A stretch of 64,000 bases of DNA from Moniliophthora roreri (GCA_001466705.2 LATX02000206.1:372001-436000), one strand, 5' to 3'. Counted from the stretch's first letter, positions 12,641 to 24,733 are shown. Numbers and translations: made by a program. The notes: generated from the letters alone by a model not told the origin.

Positions 12641-13087
12641 TGTTATGTTACTTGCATAGCAACAACAACAACTCAACACCACAACAATGTAGTGACACTG
12701 AGTTCTAAGGTACAAGTTTGAGTTTGGCTCAGTATAACTGAGGTTTAGAGGGTTCAATTGTTGCTTAGACATAAGAGTTGATTTAACTAGGTCAAGCTGA
12801 GAAGCTATGACCCAGATTGTATCTACTTAAATACAAGAAGTATTTGTATATAAAGAATATAAGAGAACATTGTAGAACAGTTTTTGTAAGTGTGTTTGTA
12901 GCTACAGAATGTTATAGAACCTAAAAGAAAGATATTATAAGTAAGATGACTAAGAGAATGGAACAGCATAGAAATCAGTAGAATATTAGTACAGATATGA
13001 GAGAGGAGATGGGCACTAGGAAGGTGGATATGTCTAGATGTTAAAAAGAAGCATAGGTGTAAGCATCTATAGTTAAAAATTGTAACA
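12641..13087 (-). repeat. 5' LTR of element E
   Basis: 447 bp, TGTTATGTTACTTGCATAGC ... AAATTGTAACA, minus orientation. On the minus strand a TATTTAAG box lies 33 nt upstream of TCAGCTTGACCT. No target duplication could be matched because the left end of E is lost. Confidence 0.75.
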
Positions 13088-13382
13088 TCATCAGCATATT
13101 CCAACAGTATTGGGCATTATTTATCATTTACCAATACTATCACTATTTACATAAATGCTCATGTAGATAGACATAGCCACTGGTTGTATATATTTAAGTG
13201 CTTGTACTGAGGTCATTGCTCTTCAGCTTGACCTGGTTAATACACTGTCTTGTGTTAATGCAGCATGACCGAACCTTGACTCTAGACTCTCTCTCTCTAA
13301 CTTGAACTTATGTTATACACTCTAGAAGTTGGGTGTGTTTAGGTTAGCTTGACACTGTCCATTGGCACAAGTAATATAATAT
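13088..13382 (+). repeat. 5' LTR of element F, left part missing
   Basis: Plus-oriented LTR remnant with TATATATTTAAG (TATTTAAG 32 nt before TCAGCTTGACCT at 13223-13234) and an end of the type ...GCACAAGTAATATAATA. It abuts the E LTR on its left, so E insertion or recombination removed its start. Confidence 0.6.
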
Positions 13383-13383
13383 A

Positions 13384-13395
13384 AGGTCAAGCTGA
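13384..13395 (+). promoter_or_regulatory. primer-binding site of F
   Basis: AGGTCAAGCTGA directly after the LTR. It is a perfect 12-nt complement of 13223-13234 in the F LTR. Confidence 0.6.
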
Positions 13396-13524
13396 TTGAT
13401 CACTAGCCTACCAAGGTCTAGGCATTACTGATATCAGGCAAAATGCTGCTAAAACAGACAGAAGCCAAAGAATCAGAAGCCCAACTACATAGGAGCAGAA
13501 GCTTGAATGAGACATCACTGAAGC
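13396..13524 (+). pseudogene. gag 5' part of element F (continues at 30010)
   Basis: Leader and first codons of F gag, interrupted by A3. Removing A3 and one copy of its target duplication GAAGC joins GACATCACTGAAGC to AGAAGAAAGACAG. The result reads DITEAEERQQSLQTQSIL, which aligns with DIAEAEEHWHGLQTQSIL of A3 gag. The copy has stops (TAG, TGA) and no clear start codon. Confidence 0.65.
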
Positions 13525-13961
13525 TGTTACATTTTTCTTACTCTGTTACCTATGCTTCCCCTTTCAATTGGACACATACACCTTTCCAGCTCTCCTTTTC
13601 TATATCAGAATCTATGCTTCTCTATTATTGGACTTATTACACCTTCCCAGCTCCCCTTTTCTATCAGAACCCTTAGTCATATCCTGACTGTGTCAGTATT
13701 TATTACCATAGCATTGTAGTTATCAGATGTTTGTACAACATAGATTACATGATCAGTTGTAAATGTATTTAAGTGCTCAAGCAGGGACTCCAAATCCTCA
13801 GCTTGACCTGGTTAATTCATACTTGTGTCAATGCCTTTGATTAAAGGATCTCTGAACTTCAGCATCCACTGAACAAACTCTAACTTGAACTTGAGGCTGC
13901 TTGCAAAGGGTTCTGCCTTTTATAAGTAGCTTGTTGATGTTGCTGTGCAAGTAACATAACA
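13525..13961 (+). repeat. 5' LTR of A3
   Basis: TGTTACATTTTTCTTACTC ... AAGTAACATAACA. TATTTAAG begins 32 nt before TCAGCTTGACCT (13798-13809). The primer-binding site AGGTCAAGCTAA follows at 13964-13975 with one mismatch to that motif. Confidence 0.9.
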
Positions 13962-14767
13962 CAAGGTCAAGCTAATCGATTGCTGACCTATTCAGGTTTA
14001 GGCATCACCTAAAAGGACAAGACGCCACCATAGATGGAATCCCAGATAGAGAAGGACATCGCAGAAGCAGAGGAGCACTGGCATGGATTACAAACCCAAT
14101 CCATATTGAACCCTGGTGGACGAGTGATCCCGCTGTTAACCAGAGCATCACGCAGAGAGCTATTAACTGCCTCGCTGTTGCCATCGCCAATGAATCAGCC
14201 ATTGACAGAGACACTAAGAGAACACTCCAAAACAAAGAGAATCTCAACCCCATTATCCATCATGACTGGATTAGAGGAGATCAGATCCAAAGAAGAAATG
14301 TTGCCTACTACACTGAGGAAGCTCAAATCAGATACATTAAACACCTCTTCAACCTCAGCAGAGGAATTGGACCCCTTTCAATGTCTTCTCCATGCAATAA
14401 AGAACAGCCCCCAATCGACAAAGCAACCCCAGCTTGAAGAAATGGCAGAGGATAAGAAACCTTCAGGAAGCAGACCCAAAGATGTACCAGTAGCTGAAGA
14501 AGCTATGATAGGTGCCACAGTACCTGTACAGATGGTAGTGGCAGAGGTAGAAGTTAAAGCCATGCTGCTGAGAGCTTTCATGGGACACAGAAAGGATGTG
14601 AAGAAGTTTCTCTGAGAAGTATTGCTATACATTGCTCTCAACCCCAAAATGTTCACCATGGACCGAACGAAGAAGCTCTTCCTCCTTTCTTACATGACCG
14701 ATGGACCAGGAGAGTTCTGGAAAAATGAGAAAATGGACCTTCTGCTCACATTTGATCCAGATGCAGA

Positions 14768-15088
14768 CACTACATACAAGGTGTTCTTTTCATGCTATTA
14801 ATACAAAGGAAATACACTCAGAATACTGCTATATATTTACTTCTAGACAACACTCAGAAAACTCTATTATCATCACATATTGAAAACAGCAAGCATATTC
14901 TGTATTTTAATTTCCAGAAGAGTCTGTATTTTCTAATAATTTTATAACAATGAAATTATAAAATTATTCTTTAGTTTTCGAATTACAAATATACTAGATT
15001 TTCTGCCTTATAAAATAGTGAGAAAACATGTTAAATACAAAAGGAAAACTATATGAAAACTATCTAAAAACTGCTTTAAAATATAGTA
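14768..15088. mobile_element. CACTA-type MITE, partial copy ending at an N
   Basis: Begins CACTACATACAAGGTG after AGA and stops at the N at 15089. Its small indels (for example absence of AGTTTCAAGCT near 14870 and of a block near 15021) differ from the copy at 15598, and the latter part is closer to the copy at 50796. It may therefore be an alternative haplotype or a chimeric contig end. Confidence 0.7.
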
Positions 15089-15089
15089 N

Positions 15090-15597
15090 TCATGACTGGA
15101 TTAGAGGAGATCAGATCCAAAGAAGAAATGTTGCCTACTACACTGAGGAAGCTCAAATCAGATACATTAAACACCTCTTCAACCTCAGCAGAGGAATTGG
15201 ACCCCTTTCAATGTCTTCTCCATGCAATAAAGAACAGCCCCCAATCGACAAAGCAACCCCAGCTTGAAGAAATGGCAGAGGATAAGAAACCTTCAGGAAG
15301 CAGACCCAAAGATGTACCAGTAGCTGAAGAAGCTATGATAGGTGCCACAGTACCTGTACAGATGGTAGTGGCAGAGGTAGAAGTTAAAGCCATGCTGCTG
15401 AGAGCTTTCATGGGACACAGAAAGGATGTGAAGAAGTTTCTCTGAGAAGTATTGCTATACATTGCTCTCAACCCCAAAATGTTCACCATGGACCGAACGA
15501 AGAAGCTCTTCCTCCTTTCTTACATGACCGATGGACCAGGAGAGTTCTGGAAAAATGAGAAAATGGACCTTCTGCTCACATTTGATCCAGATGCAGA
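15090..15597 (+). repeat. duplicate of 14260-14767 next to an N
   Basis: The block repeats the preceding gag segment base for base (offset 830) as far as I could compare, and starts immediately after a single N. A join between two overlapping contigs or alleles is the simplest explanation. Confidence 0.8.
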
Positions 15598-16344
15598 CAC
15601 TACATACAAGGTGTTCTTTTCATGCTATTAATACAAAGGAAATACACTCAGAATACTGCTATATATTTACTTCTAGACAACACTCAGAAAACTCTATTAG
15701 TTTCAAGCTATCATCACATATTGAAAACAGCAAGCATATTCTGTATTTTAATTTCCAGAAGAGTCTGTATTTTCTAATAATTTTATAACAATGAAATTAT
15801 AAAATTATTCTTTAGTTTTCTAATTACAAATATACTAGATTTTCTGCCTTATAAAATAGTGAGAAAACATTCAGAAAATAAATATAAAATTTTGAATATT
15901 ATATCAAGGAAAACATGTTAAATACAAAAGGAAAATTATATGAAAACTATCTGAAAACTGCTGTAAGATATAGTATTTCCACATGATTTTCCTACCATTT
16001 TCCTAGTGTTTTCCTAGTGTTTTCTCTGACTTTCCCACAATAAAAAATTTGGAATTTTTATCTTATCTTATCAGCATTTTCTGAGTATTTTCAACCAGAG
16101 AAAATTTAATGTTTTCTCAGCATGGAAATTATTCTAATATATTGTATTGTCTATTAATTCTCAGAATTTGAAAATTCTATATTTTTTGCTATTGAAAATT
16201 TAGCATCCTCCAGACATATTCTTGTTGAGGGGACACAATTAAAATTTAGAATTTATAAATGCTTTTTTGAAAATCTTCTTTGCAAGAAGATTAAGTGTTT
16301 TCTCAATCAGAAAACCATGTTCAAAGAACACCTCGTATGTAGTG
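15598..16344. mobile_element. CACTA-type MITE, complete copy
   Basis: 747 bp with inverted ends CACTACATACAAGGTGTTCT and, on the other strand of the right end, CACTACATACGAGGTGTTCT. It is flanked by the 3-bp duplication AGA (15595-15597, 16345-16347). CACTA termini and a 3-bp TSD are the signature of the CACTA (En/Spm) superfamily. No transposase is encoded; the interior is AT-rich with repeated TTTTC/GAAAA motifs. Confidence 0.85.
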
Positions 16345-17701
16345 AGAAAAGGTTTCATGGGGAGACTTTGTAGAAGACTTCAAAATGTCATTCAAACCTC
16401 TCGACATGGCCTTGGAAGCTCAGTTAAAGCTCTGAGATCTGAAGATGAAGGAAAGAGCTGATGAATATACCTATCAGTTCTCTTATCTGGCCAAACAGAC
16501 AGGATACAACGACGCAGCACAGATTGTAGCGTTCAAGTGGGGACTACCCAAGAGTTTGGTCCTGAAGATTATGACATGACCTGAAGGAACCCCTACCAAC
16601 ATTAAGGACTGGATGAACGCCACAATTCTCTTTGATGAAAGTTACAAACAGGCCCAGGAGTATGGGAAGACATGAGACAAGGACAATGGAAGGAGACCAT
16701 AATGAAGCTTCCGAAAGAAGGAAGAAGTTGCCATCAAGCAAATCTCAGAGATAGACCAAAAGGAATACATGGCGAAGGGCTTATGCTTTTGGTTTGGGAG
16801 AGGAGGACACCAAATAAGAGACTGTCTGGACACTGTAAAGAAGGAAGAGAAGAAGAAGGAAGAGCCAAAGAAGCTTTTGAAGGAAGAAAGATTCGCCAAG
16901 ATTAGAGCCTTGGTTAATAACCAAACAGAGGAAGAAAAGAACATGCTGATCAACCTTATAGAGCAAGAGGGTTTTTGAAGTGGAGGAAGAGGATGATGTC
17001 TCTACTACCCTTAACTATTTCGCACTTTGTATTAGCTAAACTGGACCAAAATTCTATGCATATTCCTCTCCAGTACAAAGTGGGAACTCAAATCATTGAA
17101 ACACAGGCTCTATTAGATTCAGGAGCAGGAGGACGGTTCATTAGCACGGCCCTAGCAAGGAAACTAGGGAAAAGATAGATCCAGCTCCTGGAAAAGATCA
17201 AAGTATTCAATATTGATGGGACACCGAATAAAACCGCATGGATCTCACACATGGTAGAACTCAAGTTCAAGATCACAGACAAGGAGTTTAGGGAAAACTT
17301 CATGATATCAGGAATCAGAGATGAGGACATGATCCTAGGACTCTCTCGGCTTCACTATCACAACCCTCGAATTGATTGGGAAACTGGAGAAATAACATTT
17401 TTACCAGGGTAGAAATTGCAGATCAGGAAGTTCATGGGTGTACTCGATAACACCCCCAAGGAAGTCCTGATTGGTGCAAAAATCATGGCCTCCCAAGAAT
17501 TGGCATATCAACAACAGAAGGTCAAAAGGAAGATAGATGATCTAATTCCTTCTTATCTCTAAGGATATCGAGACTGCTTTGAAAAAGGAAAATCGGAACA
17601 CTTTCTCCCTTCCCGAACCTATGACCATGCTATAGAACTAAAGTTGGACTTCGTGCCTCGGAACTGCAAGCTCTACCTCTTGAGCCCAGTAGAGCAGAAG
17701 G

Positions 17702-18344
17702 TGTTACATTACTTGCGCAGCAACGACAACAAATCAGCAGTCACTATGATGTAGCGGCACTAAGTTGACTAAAGGATCAAGTTCGAGTTTGAGTTCTCTA
17801 GCTTTCACTAAAGTTCTGAGAGTTCGGTTGATGTGAGCAAGAGATCCAAAGGATTAACCAGGTCAAGCTGAGGTAGCTTAGACCTGCAAACTATCTACTT
17901 ATACAACGATTGTAGTTACTACTTTGCATACAAACTGCAAGAGCGACATCATTTGTTGAGTAAACAGAATGTACCTATGACAATATCATAAATAGGAATA
18001 TGATATCGGAGATGATGTCGAGGAAGTAAAAATAAATATAATGATACAATAAGCGACGTCAGGGGTGACATTGCATCATAAATAGAAAAGGAAAGAAATG
18101 AATAGAATAATGATGTCATGTTGATGTCAAGAATGACATAACGATGACATCTTAAATAAGAAGATAGGCATGAAGTCGGAAAAGGGAACTGGGAATGTGG
18201 ATGTGTCCAGATGTTAATGAGAAGCATAGGTAAAAAGAGAAAACTAGCGCTTGAAGGCGCTAAAGTGTCAAAGCAATGAATAAGAAGAAGAAAAAGTGAA
18301 AAGAAATGAGAAAAAGATTGTCTTGTGAATGTACAACTGTAACA
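17702..18344 (-). repeat. 3' LTR of B1
   Basis: TGTTACATTACTTGCGCAGC ... CAACTGTAACA. Nearly identical to the 5' LTR, with scattered transitions and a few short indels. Part of it is repeated exactly at 53493-53810. Confidence 0.9.
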
Positions 18345-18367
18345 TTACCCTGTCTTTACCTTTGAAC

Positions 18368-19126
18368 TTACATGTTCAATGCTATGGGCTGCCCTCCTAT
18401 GAGCCACTCTCCTTGCCACTGTGGCTCTTTCGGCTCTCTCATCTCTGTCTCTCGGTCTATTCTTCTGAATATTCTTGGTCCTTTGGGAGAACCCATGTCC
18501 ATGACAATTCTGTCTCCTAGTGGCAGGTCTTGAGGGCGCTCATTGCTCTCCATTTCCATAGTCGGCATCGTCCCACGTGGTATCATCTCTCCAATCAACG
18601 TCAAGAGTTGATGTGCCGCCAGTATCGTTTCGTCCCACAGTTCTTGTAGACTGTCTTCTGTCCCTACAATGTCCAGAGAGATGGCTAGCTTTATAAGTGT
18701 TGCAAACTGGGCAGATATAGTCCACACAGTCAACGGCGCAGTGCTCTCCCAGTTTGCACACAGGACACTCAACTCTTGGTGTACCTCATCAAGTAGTGCC
18801 GTAGTATGCGTTATAGGATTGCTTGATGTCGAGTCGATTGGCAAAGCCCTGTCGTCCAGCTCTGCGTCCTCGTCGTCCCACACCGACACGATAGGGACAT
18901 TGGGTGTCTGGGTTGATGGGAATAATGGGGGCAGAGAGTTGTATGGGGTTCGGGAGGTTTGGAGAAAGTCTTGCTGACTTGAACATTCTTCTGGAGGGCT
19001 CAGTTGAACTGGAAGAGGTGGCGGGGAGTTCATGGCTGGGAGACATTGGGGGCAGGGTAGCAGGAGGGGAGACATCTGGGAATTTTCCAGCTCTTCCACT
19101 GGTGTTGGAGATGTTCGATTCGTCAC
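18368..19126 (-). CDS. ORF4 of B1 (overlaps ORF3)
   Basis: Open 252-codon frame ending 23 bp from the 3' LTR. The nominal first codon is GTG, so the true start is uncertain. It is Pro/Ser-rich at first, then acidic (VWDDEDAELDD), then LSVLCANW, and ends with GSPKGPRIFRRI and WQGEWLIGGQP. That tail sits where A1/A2 have LLFVGADPKKV and AMGWQP. The frame overlaps ORF3 by about 590 nt. VWDDE is shared with element C. Function unknown; there is no membrane segment or signal peptide, so it is not an envelope-like protein. Confidence 0.5.
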   Translation of the reverse strand: MTNRTSPTPVEELENSQMSPLLLPCPQCLPAMNSPPPLPVQLSPPEECSSQQDFLQTSRTPYNSLPPLFPSTQTPNVPIVSVWDDEDAELDDRALPIDSTSSNPITHTTALLDEVHQELSVLCANWESTAPLTVWTISAQFATLIKLAISLDIVGTEDSLQELWDETILAAHQLLTLIGEMIPRGTMPTMEMESNERPQDLPLGDRIVMDMGSPKGPRIFRRIDRETEMREPKEPQWQGEWLIGGQPIALNM

Positions 19127-19855
19127 TTCCTGTGTTGTTGATAATGGGGAATGGATCAGGGTAGAGAAGGGTTCGCTGGTTGGCAGGTAAACTGCTGATG
19201 CCTGCCATGGGAGTCAGGCTTCTTCTGCTGGGAGGTACATCTATGCGTATGGTTGCGTGGGTCTGGGGGATAGAGGAGGAGGGGACTGGGGTCTGAACCA
19301 CTCCAACACATCGCTGTCTAAGATTGAGGAGGAACTGGCCCTTGGAGATCTCAGTTGCTCTTCTGAGACCTTTCTGATGGGTGATAACCTTCCTGAGGAA
19401 GGCTGGGTCGTTGGGGCTGACGTCCTCGTCCGTAGCGAAGCGATCTCTGTCAGGATTTGTGTCTGGGAGGATCACATGAAGCGGTAAGTTCGCAATGTCA
19501 AGAGAAGGACGTGGTACCGCTATAGCCCCAGTTACGGTGAAGTTCTCATTGTCTGTGATGTGTTGGGCTAACATGCCCATGTGTCGGTCTAACCTGGTTA
19601 CGTTTTCCAGCAGTTGTCGTCGTTGTCCTCATAAGAAGAGAAGGCAACCATAGAGGGCACAGTTCCTTTCGCTGCTGCTTTCGATCGTGGTCGTCATCTC
19701 TTCATCATAGTGTTCGCTGTTTAGTAGATACAGCAGTTCGAACGTCGAGGGGTGAAAGGGTTCGGTGTAGATGGCGTCATCTGGGAGAACTTGAGTTGGA
19801 GGATTAAAGGGTGGTTGGCCAACTCGGATGGAAGGATTGGTGTAAGAGAATATGT
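18540..19855 (-). pseudogene. ORF3 of B1, tandem zinc-knuckle protein
   Basis: One minus-strand frame, interrupted only by TGA codons (one near 19630, and a tandem TGATGA at 18784-18789). The N-terminal part has PFHPSTFELLYLLNSEHYD, shared with element C (PFSPSTYELLYILNCEHYD). A Pro-rich linker with LLYPDPFP, a GRRGRRAGRQGFANRLDI basic stretch and two zinc knuckles follow: CPVCKLGEHCAVDC and CPVCNTYKASHLSGHC. In element C the two residues at the TGATGA position are read as Arg codons. A nucleic-acid-binding or Gag-like accessory role is inferred from RG and CCHC motifs; no known family was recognised. Its start codon is not evident. Confidence 0.7.
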
Positions 19856-19874
19856 TTCGATAGTGGAATGAAGA

Positions 19875-22800
19875 TCAGCGCAAGTTATGTGCTATCTTAT
19901 ATTCTAGGTACAATTCCATCAAATGTTTTAGGCTGGCTGGTTTCAGCCATTGGTTGTGCAAAGAATCGTACCCTTTCCATGAGACAAGGTATTCTTTTGG
20001 TGATTGGTTCTTCTTTTTCGGTCAGTGGCTGATGATGGCTTCGACCTCATACTCTTCTTGTCCTTCGACTATGTCCGGGGGTGGTTTCAGAAAATTGGGT
20101 CTGTGGACGTTGGTTTCCTTGTATGGTGACAAAAGACCAGCATGGAAAACAGGGTGAATTCTCCATTGGAATGGGAGTTTCAACCTGTACGTCACAGGTC
20201 CTAAGACTTCTGTAATTTCGAACGGTCCTTCGCATTTTGGGGATAGTTTCGGAGAGGGATATCCCAACAACAAGTTCTTCCCTTCTAGCCAGACCTTCTG
20301 ACCCTTCTCGAACCTGTCCAGATTTCTTCCACTTCTTTCTTTCACTCTTCTTGCTGCAATGTCCAATAGGGCTGATGTTTCTTCTCTCAACTTCTTCAAT
20401 TCAGCCACTCTTTTCTCTACTGAGGGAACTGTTGTCTTTTCGAAGACAGTGGGAAGAGGTCAGGGATGATATCCCATCATGAGATAGAAAGGGGAGTTCT
20501 TTGTCACCAAGTGAGTCTGGGTGTTGTGGGCGAATTCAGCAAAGTGAAGGAGGTCTTTCCATTTCGTTTGTTCTTTGGCACAGAAGAATCGAAGGAAGAT
20601 TTCTACTTCCTGATTGACTCTTTCAGTCTCTCCATCTGTCTGAGGATGATAAGTGGTACTTAGCATTTGCTTTATCCCCAATAATTTTCCCATTTCTTTG
20701 AAGACCTCTGCTGCAAATTATGGATCTTGGTCTGAAATGATTTTGTCAGGTAGTCCGAAACGTTTGTAAACGTGTTGAAAAAGCGCTTCCGCTGTCTCTG
20801 TGGTGTCGATTTTCTTGTTGCATGAGATGAAAATCACCCCCTTTGTAGCCGCATGGTTGACTACAACCAATATTGAATCACAATCCGCAATCTTGGGTAG
20901 ATCTGTGATCAAATCCATCGATATGATTTGAAAAGGTAACACATCTTTGTGGCCCCCAATGGGCTGTATAGGTGTTCGCATGGGATGTGTGTTCACTTTC
21001 ATTTGTTGGCATGCAGCACACCCATCAACAAATGATTTGATGAACTTTGTCATCCCTGGCCACCAATAATCTCTCTGCACCTGATCAACTGTGTTCCATT
21101 GTCCAGGGTGTCCATAAGGTAACGCTTCGTGAATTGTTTTGACAATAAGTCGTCGAAGTGTCGGATCATTTGGCACGTAGATCCTGTCCTTGTAGAACAA
21201 TAGATTTCCTTCTGTTCGCCAGTCTTGTAAGGAAGACTTGATTGGTGGCGTCCCCTTTTCGATCAGGCTTTCTATTGTCATTTGTAGGAATTCATCGCTT
21301 GGCAGAGCCTCCTCCAACATCATTTTCAGCTCCGTATCAATCACGTTAACAAATAACTTATCTGGTAACATGATGACGTCTTCGTTGTCATTCTCCTCTT
21401 CATCTACTAGATCTGGTCGTCTCGAAAGAGCATCCGATTGAACCATTTTTGTTTCTGGAATGTGCACCAGTCGAAGGTCGAATTGAGTTAGGTATAGACT
21501 CAATCTCGCTTGTCGTCTATTCAACTTCTGTGTAGTTCGGAAATAAGTGAGGTTCTTGTGATCAGATAAAACTGTCACCGGGTGTGCTCCCCCCAGGAGA
21601 TAATGTTCCCAAGCTTTTAGGGCGTTGGTGATCGCAAGAAGTTCCCGATCATAGATCTCGTAGTTCCACTCAGTTGAAGTGAACGCGTGCGAGATATATC
21701 CACATGGGTGGAATTCTCCATTAGACCCCTGTTGTTTTAACACAGCTCCTGTAGCCCATTTCAATGCATTGGCCTCGATGATGAATGGCTTCTCGTCGTC
21801 CGGCATTTGTAGAATAGGTCGTTGTAGGAATTTCGCCTTTAGAATATTGAAAGCAACGTCTCGTATCTTTGTCTATTCGAATTTCGTGTCCTTTTTCGTT
21901 AATTCGTGTAAAGGTCGTGCCAGTTCCATGTATTTGCCTATGAACTTGCAATAGAAATTTGCGAATCCAAGGAACGATCGCACACCTTTGACTGTTTTGG
22001 GAGCTTCCCAATCCTTGATTCCAGCCAGTTTTGTTTCGTCCATCAATATATGTCCCAGTGTAATCACCATCCCTAAAAAGAGCGTCTTTGCGACTTCGAA
22101 CTCGCATTTCTCCAGTTTCAGGTACAGGTCGTTTTCTCGTAATCGCTCCAGAACGTGTCTCGTGCGCAGTCGATGGATGGTGATCTCATCAGAGAAAATT
22201 AAAATGTCGTCCATATAGACCATGCACCAACCCTCATCGATAAAATCTTTGAGGATGTCGTTCATGAATGCTTGGAATGTTGCTGGGGAGTTCGTTAAAC
22301 CGAAGAACATAACTGTAGGTTTGAAAAGGCCTCGAGGTGTTTTGAACGCTGCCTTCCATTGGTCACCATCCTTGATCCGTATATTATTGTATCTGTTACA
22401 TAGATCCAATTTCATAAAGACTCTTGCCGTCTTTAGTTTGTCCACAAGGTCAGTGACCAATGGTAAGGGATAGCAGTTCTTGATCGTTCCATTGTTCAGA
22501 TCTCAGTAATCCTGGCAGGGTCGCAGCGCTTCCGCTTCTTTCTTGGCTACAAAGAAAAAAGGGGATGCCATTGGGGATTTCGAAGGTCGGATGTATCCTT
22601 TCTGTAAATTCTTGTCTAAGAATTTGTCTTGCTCGATTCATTCCTTTGGCGATAGGGAGTAGATTTTGCAGTCCCATGGTTTGAAATCCGGTTTGAGGTC
22701 AATTGTGTGGTCATATGGTCGAGAGGGTGGAAACCGTTCAGCTTTCTTCTTTTTGAATTGATCAGTATAATCGGAAAGATACGGTGGAAGGAGTTCCTCT

Positions 22801-23456
22801 AATGGTTTTGCCTTGACCTCGTGAGCTTGTGCCAGTACCTGAGAAGCGGACAACTTAGCATTGATTCAGATTCCATCACTATCTTCCTCTCCTCGAATGA
22901 AAGATCGAATTAAAACTTCATCATCCTCAACCTTGTCTAATATTCCGGTATCGAGTTCTTTGGTTTCGTTAAAGATCCCAATAAATGGTTTCATCGGCTG
23001 TTTGATCATGATCTTTCACCTCGGTCGGAAGTGAACTACTCCGGTGACCCAATCAATGTCCGGGTTGTGATCTTGTAGCCAGGGTAATCCTAGAATGATC
23101 CGTTCTGGCCCAAGTCCTGAGATTAACAAGGTTTCCTTCATTGATTTATCCCCGATTGAGATGTCGATCGTGACAGAATGAGTGATCCAACCGATTTTGT
23201 TCTGGGTTCCATCAACGTTAAAAACTTTGATGGGTTTCTCTAATTTTGTCCATGGTTTCTTGAGTTTTCATGCTTCTTCTTTGCAGATGAAGCGACCTCC
23301 AGCACCTGAATCGATCAGGGCTTTCGTTTCGACAATTTCTGTCCTGATGTTGTATTGAATAGGGATTCGCATAGAATTTCGATTTAACTTAGCTAATACA
23401 ACGTTTGAGATTGTGATAGCAGGTGGTAAGAGCGTCGGCCTCTTCCACCTTTTCAA
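19875..23456 (-). pseudogene. pol of B1 (PR-RT-RH-IN-chromodomain)
   Basis: 1194 codons in one frame, entered by -1 frameshift at the gag stop. Protease DSGAGG near 23300; RT with [17 protein letters not shown] and YMDDILIF (near 22220); RNase H with [14 protein letters not shown] and [11 protein letters not shown]; integrase with H-x-H, CAACQQ, the DLITDLP aspartate, ISDQDP, and HPQTDGETERVNQE; chromodomain EVEAIISH...KEYLVSWKGYDS..W near 20030-19900. Stops are TGA; where element C is intact the codon is often CGA (for example EEA*K in B1, EEARH in C). The pol stop TGA is at 19877-19875. Confidence 0.9.
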
Positions 23457-24688
23457 AAACCCTCTTTTCCCATGAGATCAAAGATCTCTTCCTGTTCTCC
23501 TTCTCCTTGCTCGGCGATGAGCGCTTGGATCTTTGTGAAAGCTTCTCATGGTGAGAGCTTCTTGGGTTCATACTTGGGTGGTGGGGTTTGTTGTGCTTGT
23601 CCTTTGGTGGGACAATCTCGTGAGACATGACCGGTCTTTGCACAACGGAAACACTTCCCTGCAACCATGTAATCCTTTCTGTCTGATTTGGACAATATTC
23701 GTCCGACTGTTACTTCTTTTTCCTTTCGAACGATCTTTGGCTTGATCGGCTCTCTCTTCTTCCTATTGGCCATGACCAATTTGTACTGGTTGTCGTATTT
23801 GATCACCAGTTTGTACCATTCGTCTAGGGTTTCAGGTTCTCTGTCGGTTCGGAGCATGATCTTGTTCTGGAGAGATTCCGGAAGTCCATCCCTGAAGAAC
23901 TTTGTGAGGGCCTCGTCATCATACTTGGTGTCCATCGCAATAAGGCGGAACCAGTTAACATATTCATCGGCTCAGTCCGTCATCTTGATCTGTTCGATCT
24001 TCATCTGTGCTTCCCTGACAACATTGACAGGTTGCCATTCGTTCCTGAATCTTTGTTTGAAGCTACTCCACATTTCTTCGGCAGCTCTCTTCTTCGCCTC
24101 AGGATTGTCACCTTCGGGGAATAATTTCATTGTCTCTCTCTGTTTCCATTCTCCAGTGTTCCCTTTGACTAGAGAAAGAAGAAGCATCTTCTTCTTTTCG
24201 TCGGTGTTTGCTTTGATTGGATTCATTGCGAAGTAAAGTTCAAGGTCGAGGAGGAAGCGGCGGGTGTCTGATTGTTTTCCCAAAAAGGGGTCCAGTGTCA
24301 GTCTCTTGCTGGCTTCATCCTTCTTGTTGTCAATTGTCTGGAGTACGGCCGTGGAAATAATCCAGGCCCATTGTTCGTCGGTGTCATCAGGTTCCACTTT
24401 CAGTTTAACGTCTGAAGCAGTGGCAGCGCTTCCACTGGAAGTCATCATTTCTGGTGTCGGGGTATGGAATAGATTTTGGTATTCGTCAAAGGGATCTAGT
24501 TCGGAAGACTTAGCTTCGGGTTCTGGTCTTTCTTGTTGGAGACTTTCGACTGCTCCTCTCCACTGACTACGAGTAATTCGGAGCAGGGTTCATTCGGGAT
24601 CGGGGTTCAGCAGCTGTTCGGCTACTTCGAGTTGATCATCAAGATCAGATTCTTTGGCTGCCGTAAAGGGAGCCCTCAGGGGAGTCAT
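23453..24688 (-). pseudogene. gag of B1
   Basis: 412 codons from ATG 24688 (MTPLRAPFTAAKESDLDD) to TGA at 23455-23453 in GAGGGTTTTTGA. Contains a capsid-like region (RRFLLDLELYFAMNP) and one nucleocapsid knuckle CFRCAKTGHVSRDC. Internal TGA stops (for example after PDPE and after KMTD) make this copy inactive. It shares the frameshift signal with A1, A3 and C. Confidence 0.88.
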
Positions 24689-24733
24689 GTTTCGATAAGT
24701 GGTGGTGCCTAAACCTGGGTAGGTCGGCAACGA

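Larger units (their letters stand above)
14034..16978 (+). pseudogene. gag of A3, interrupted
   Basis: Starts at ATG 14034 (MESQIEKDIAEAEE...). The reading is broken by a TGA after RKDVKKFL, by a partial MITE (14768-15088), an N (15089) and a repeat of 14260-14767 at 15090-15597, and then by a full MITE (15598-16344). Joining across the MITE and one AGA duplication gives DAEKVSWGD, matching DAEKVTWSE of A1. Further right come ELKDLKMKERADEYTYQF-like sequence and the nucleocapsid knuckle, where the second cysteine is Phe (CFWFGRGGHQIRDC). Gag ends at TGA 16976-16978 within GAGGGTTTTTGA. Gag normally forms the virus-like particle and packages the RNA; this copy cannot do so intact. Confidence 0.85.

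Noticed and set aside
15000..16300. CRISPR-like repeated GAAAA/TTTTC motifs
   Set aside because: Short irregular AT-rich motifs inside a MITE in a eukaryotic genome; no regular repeat-spacer structure.
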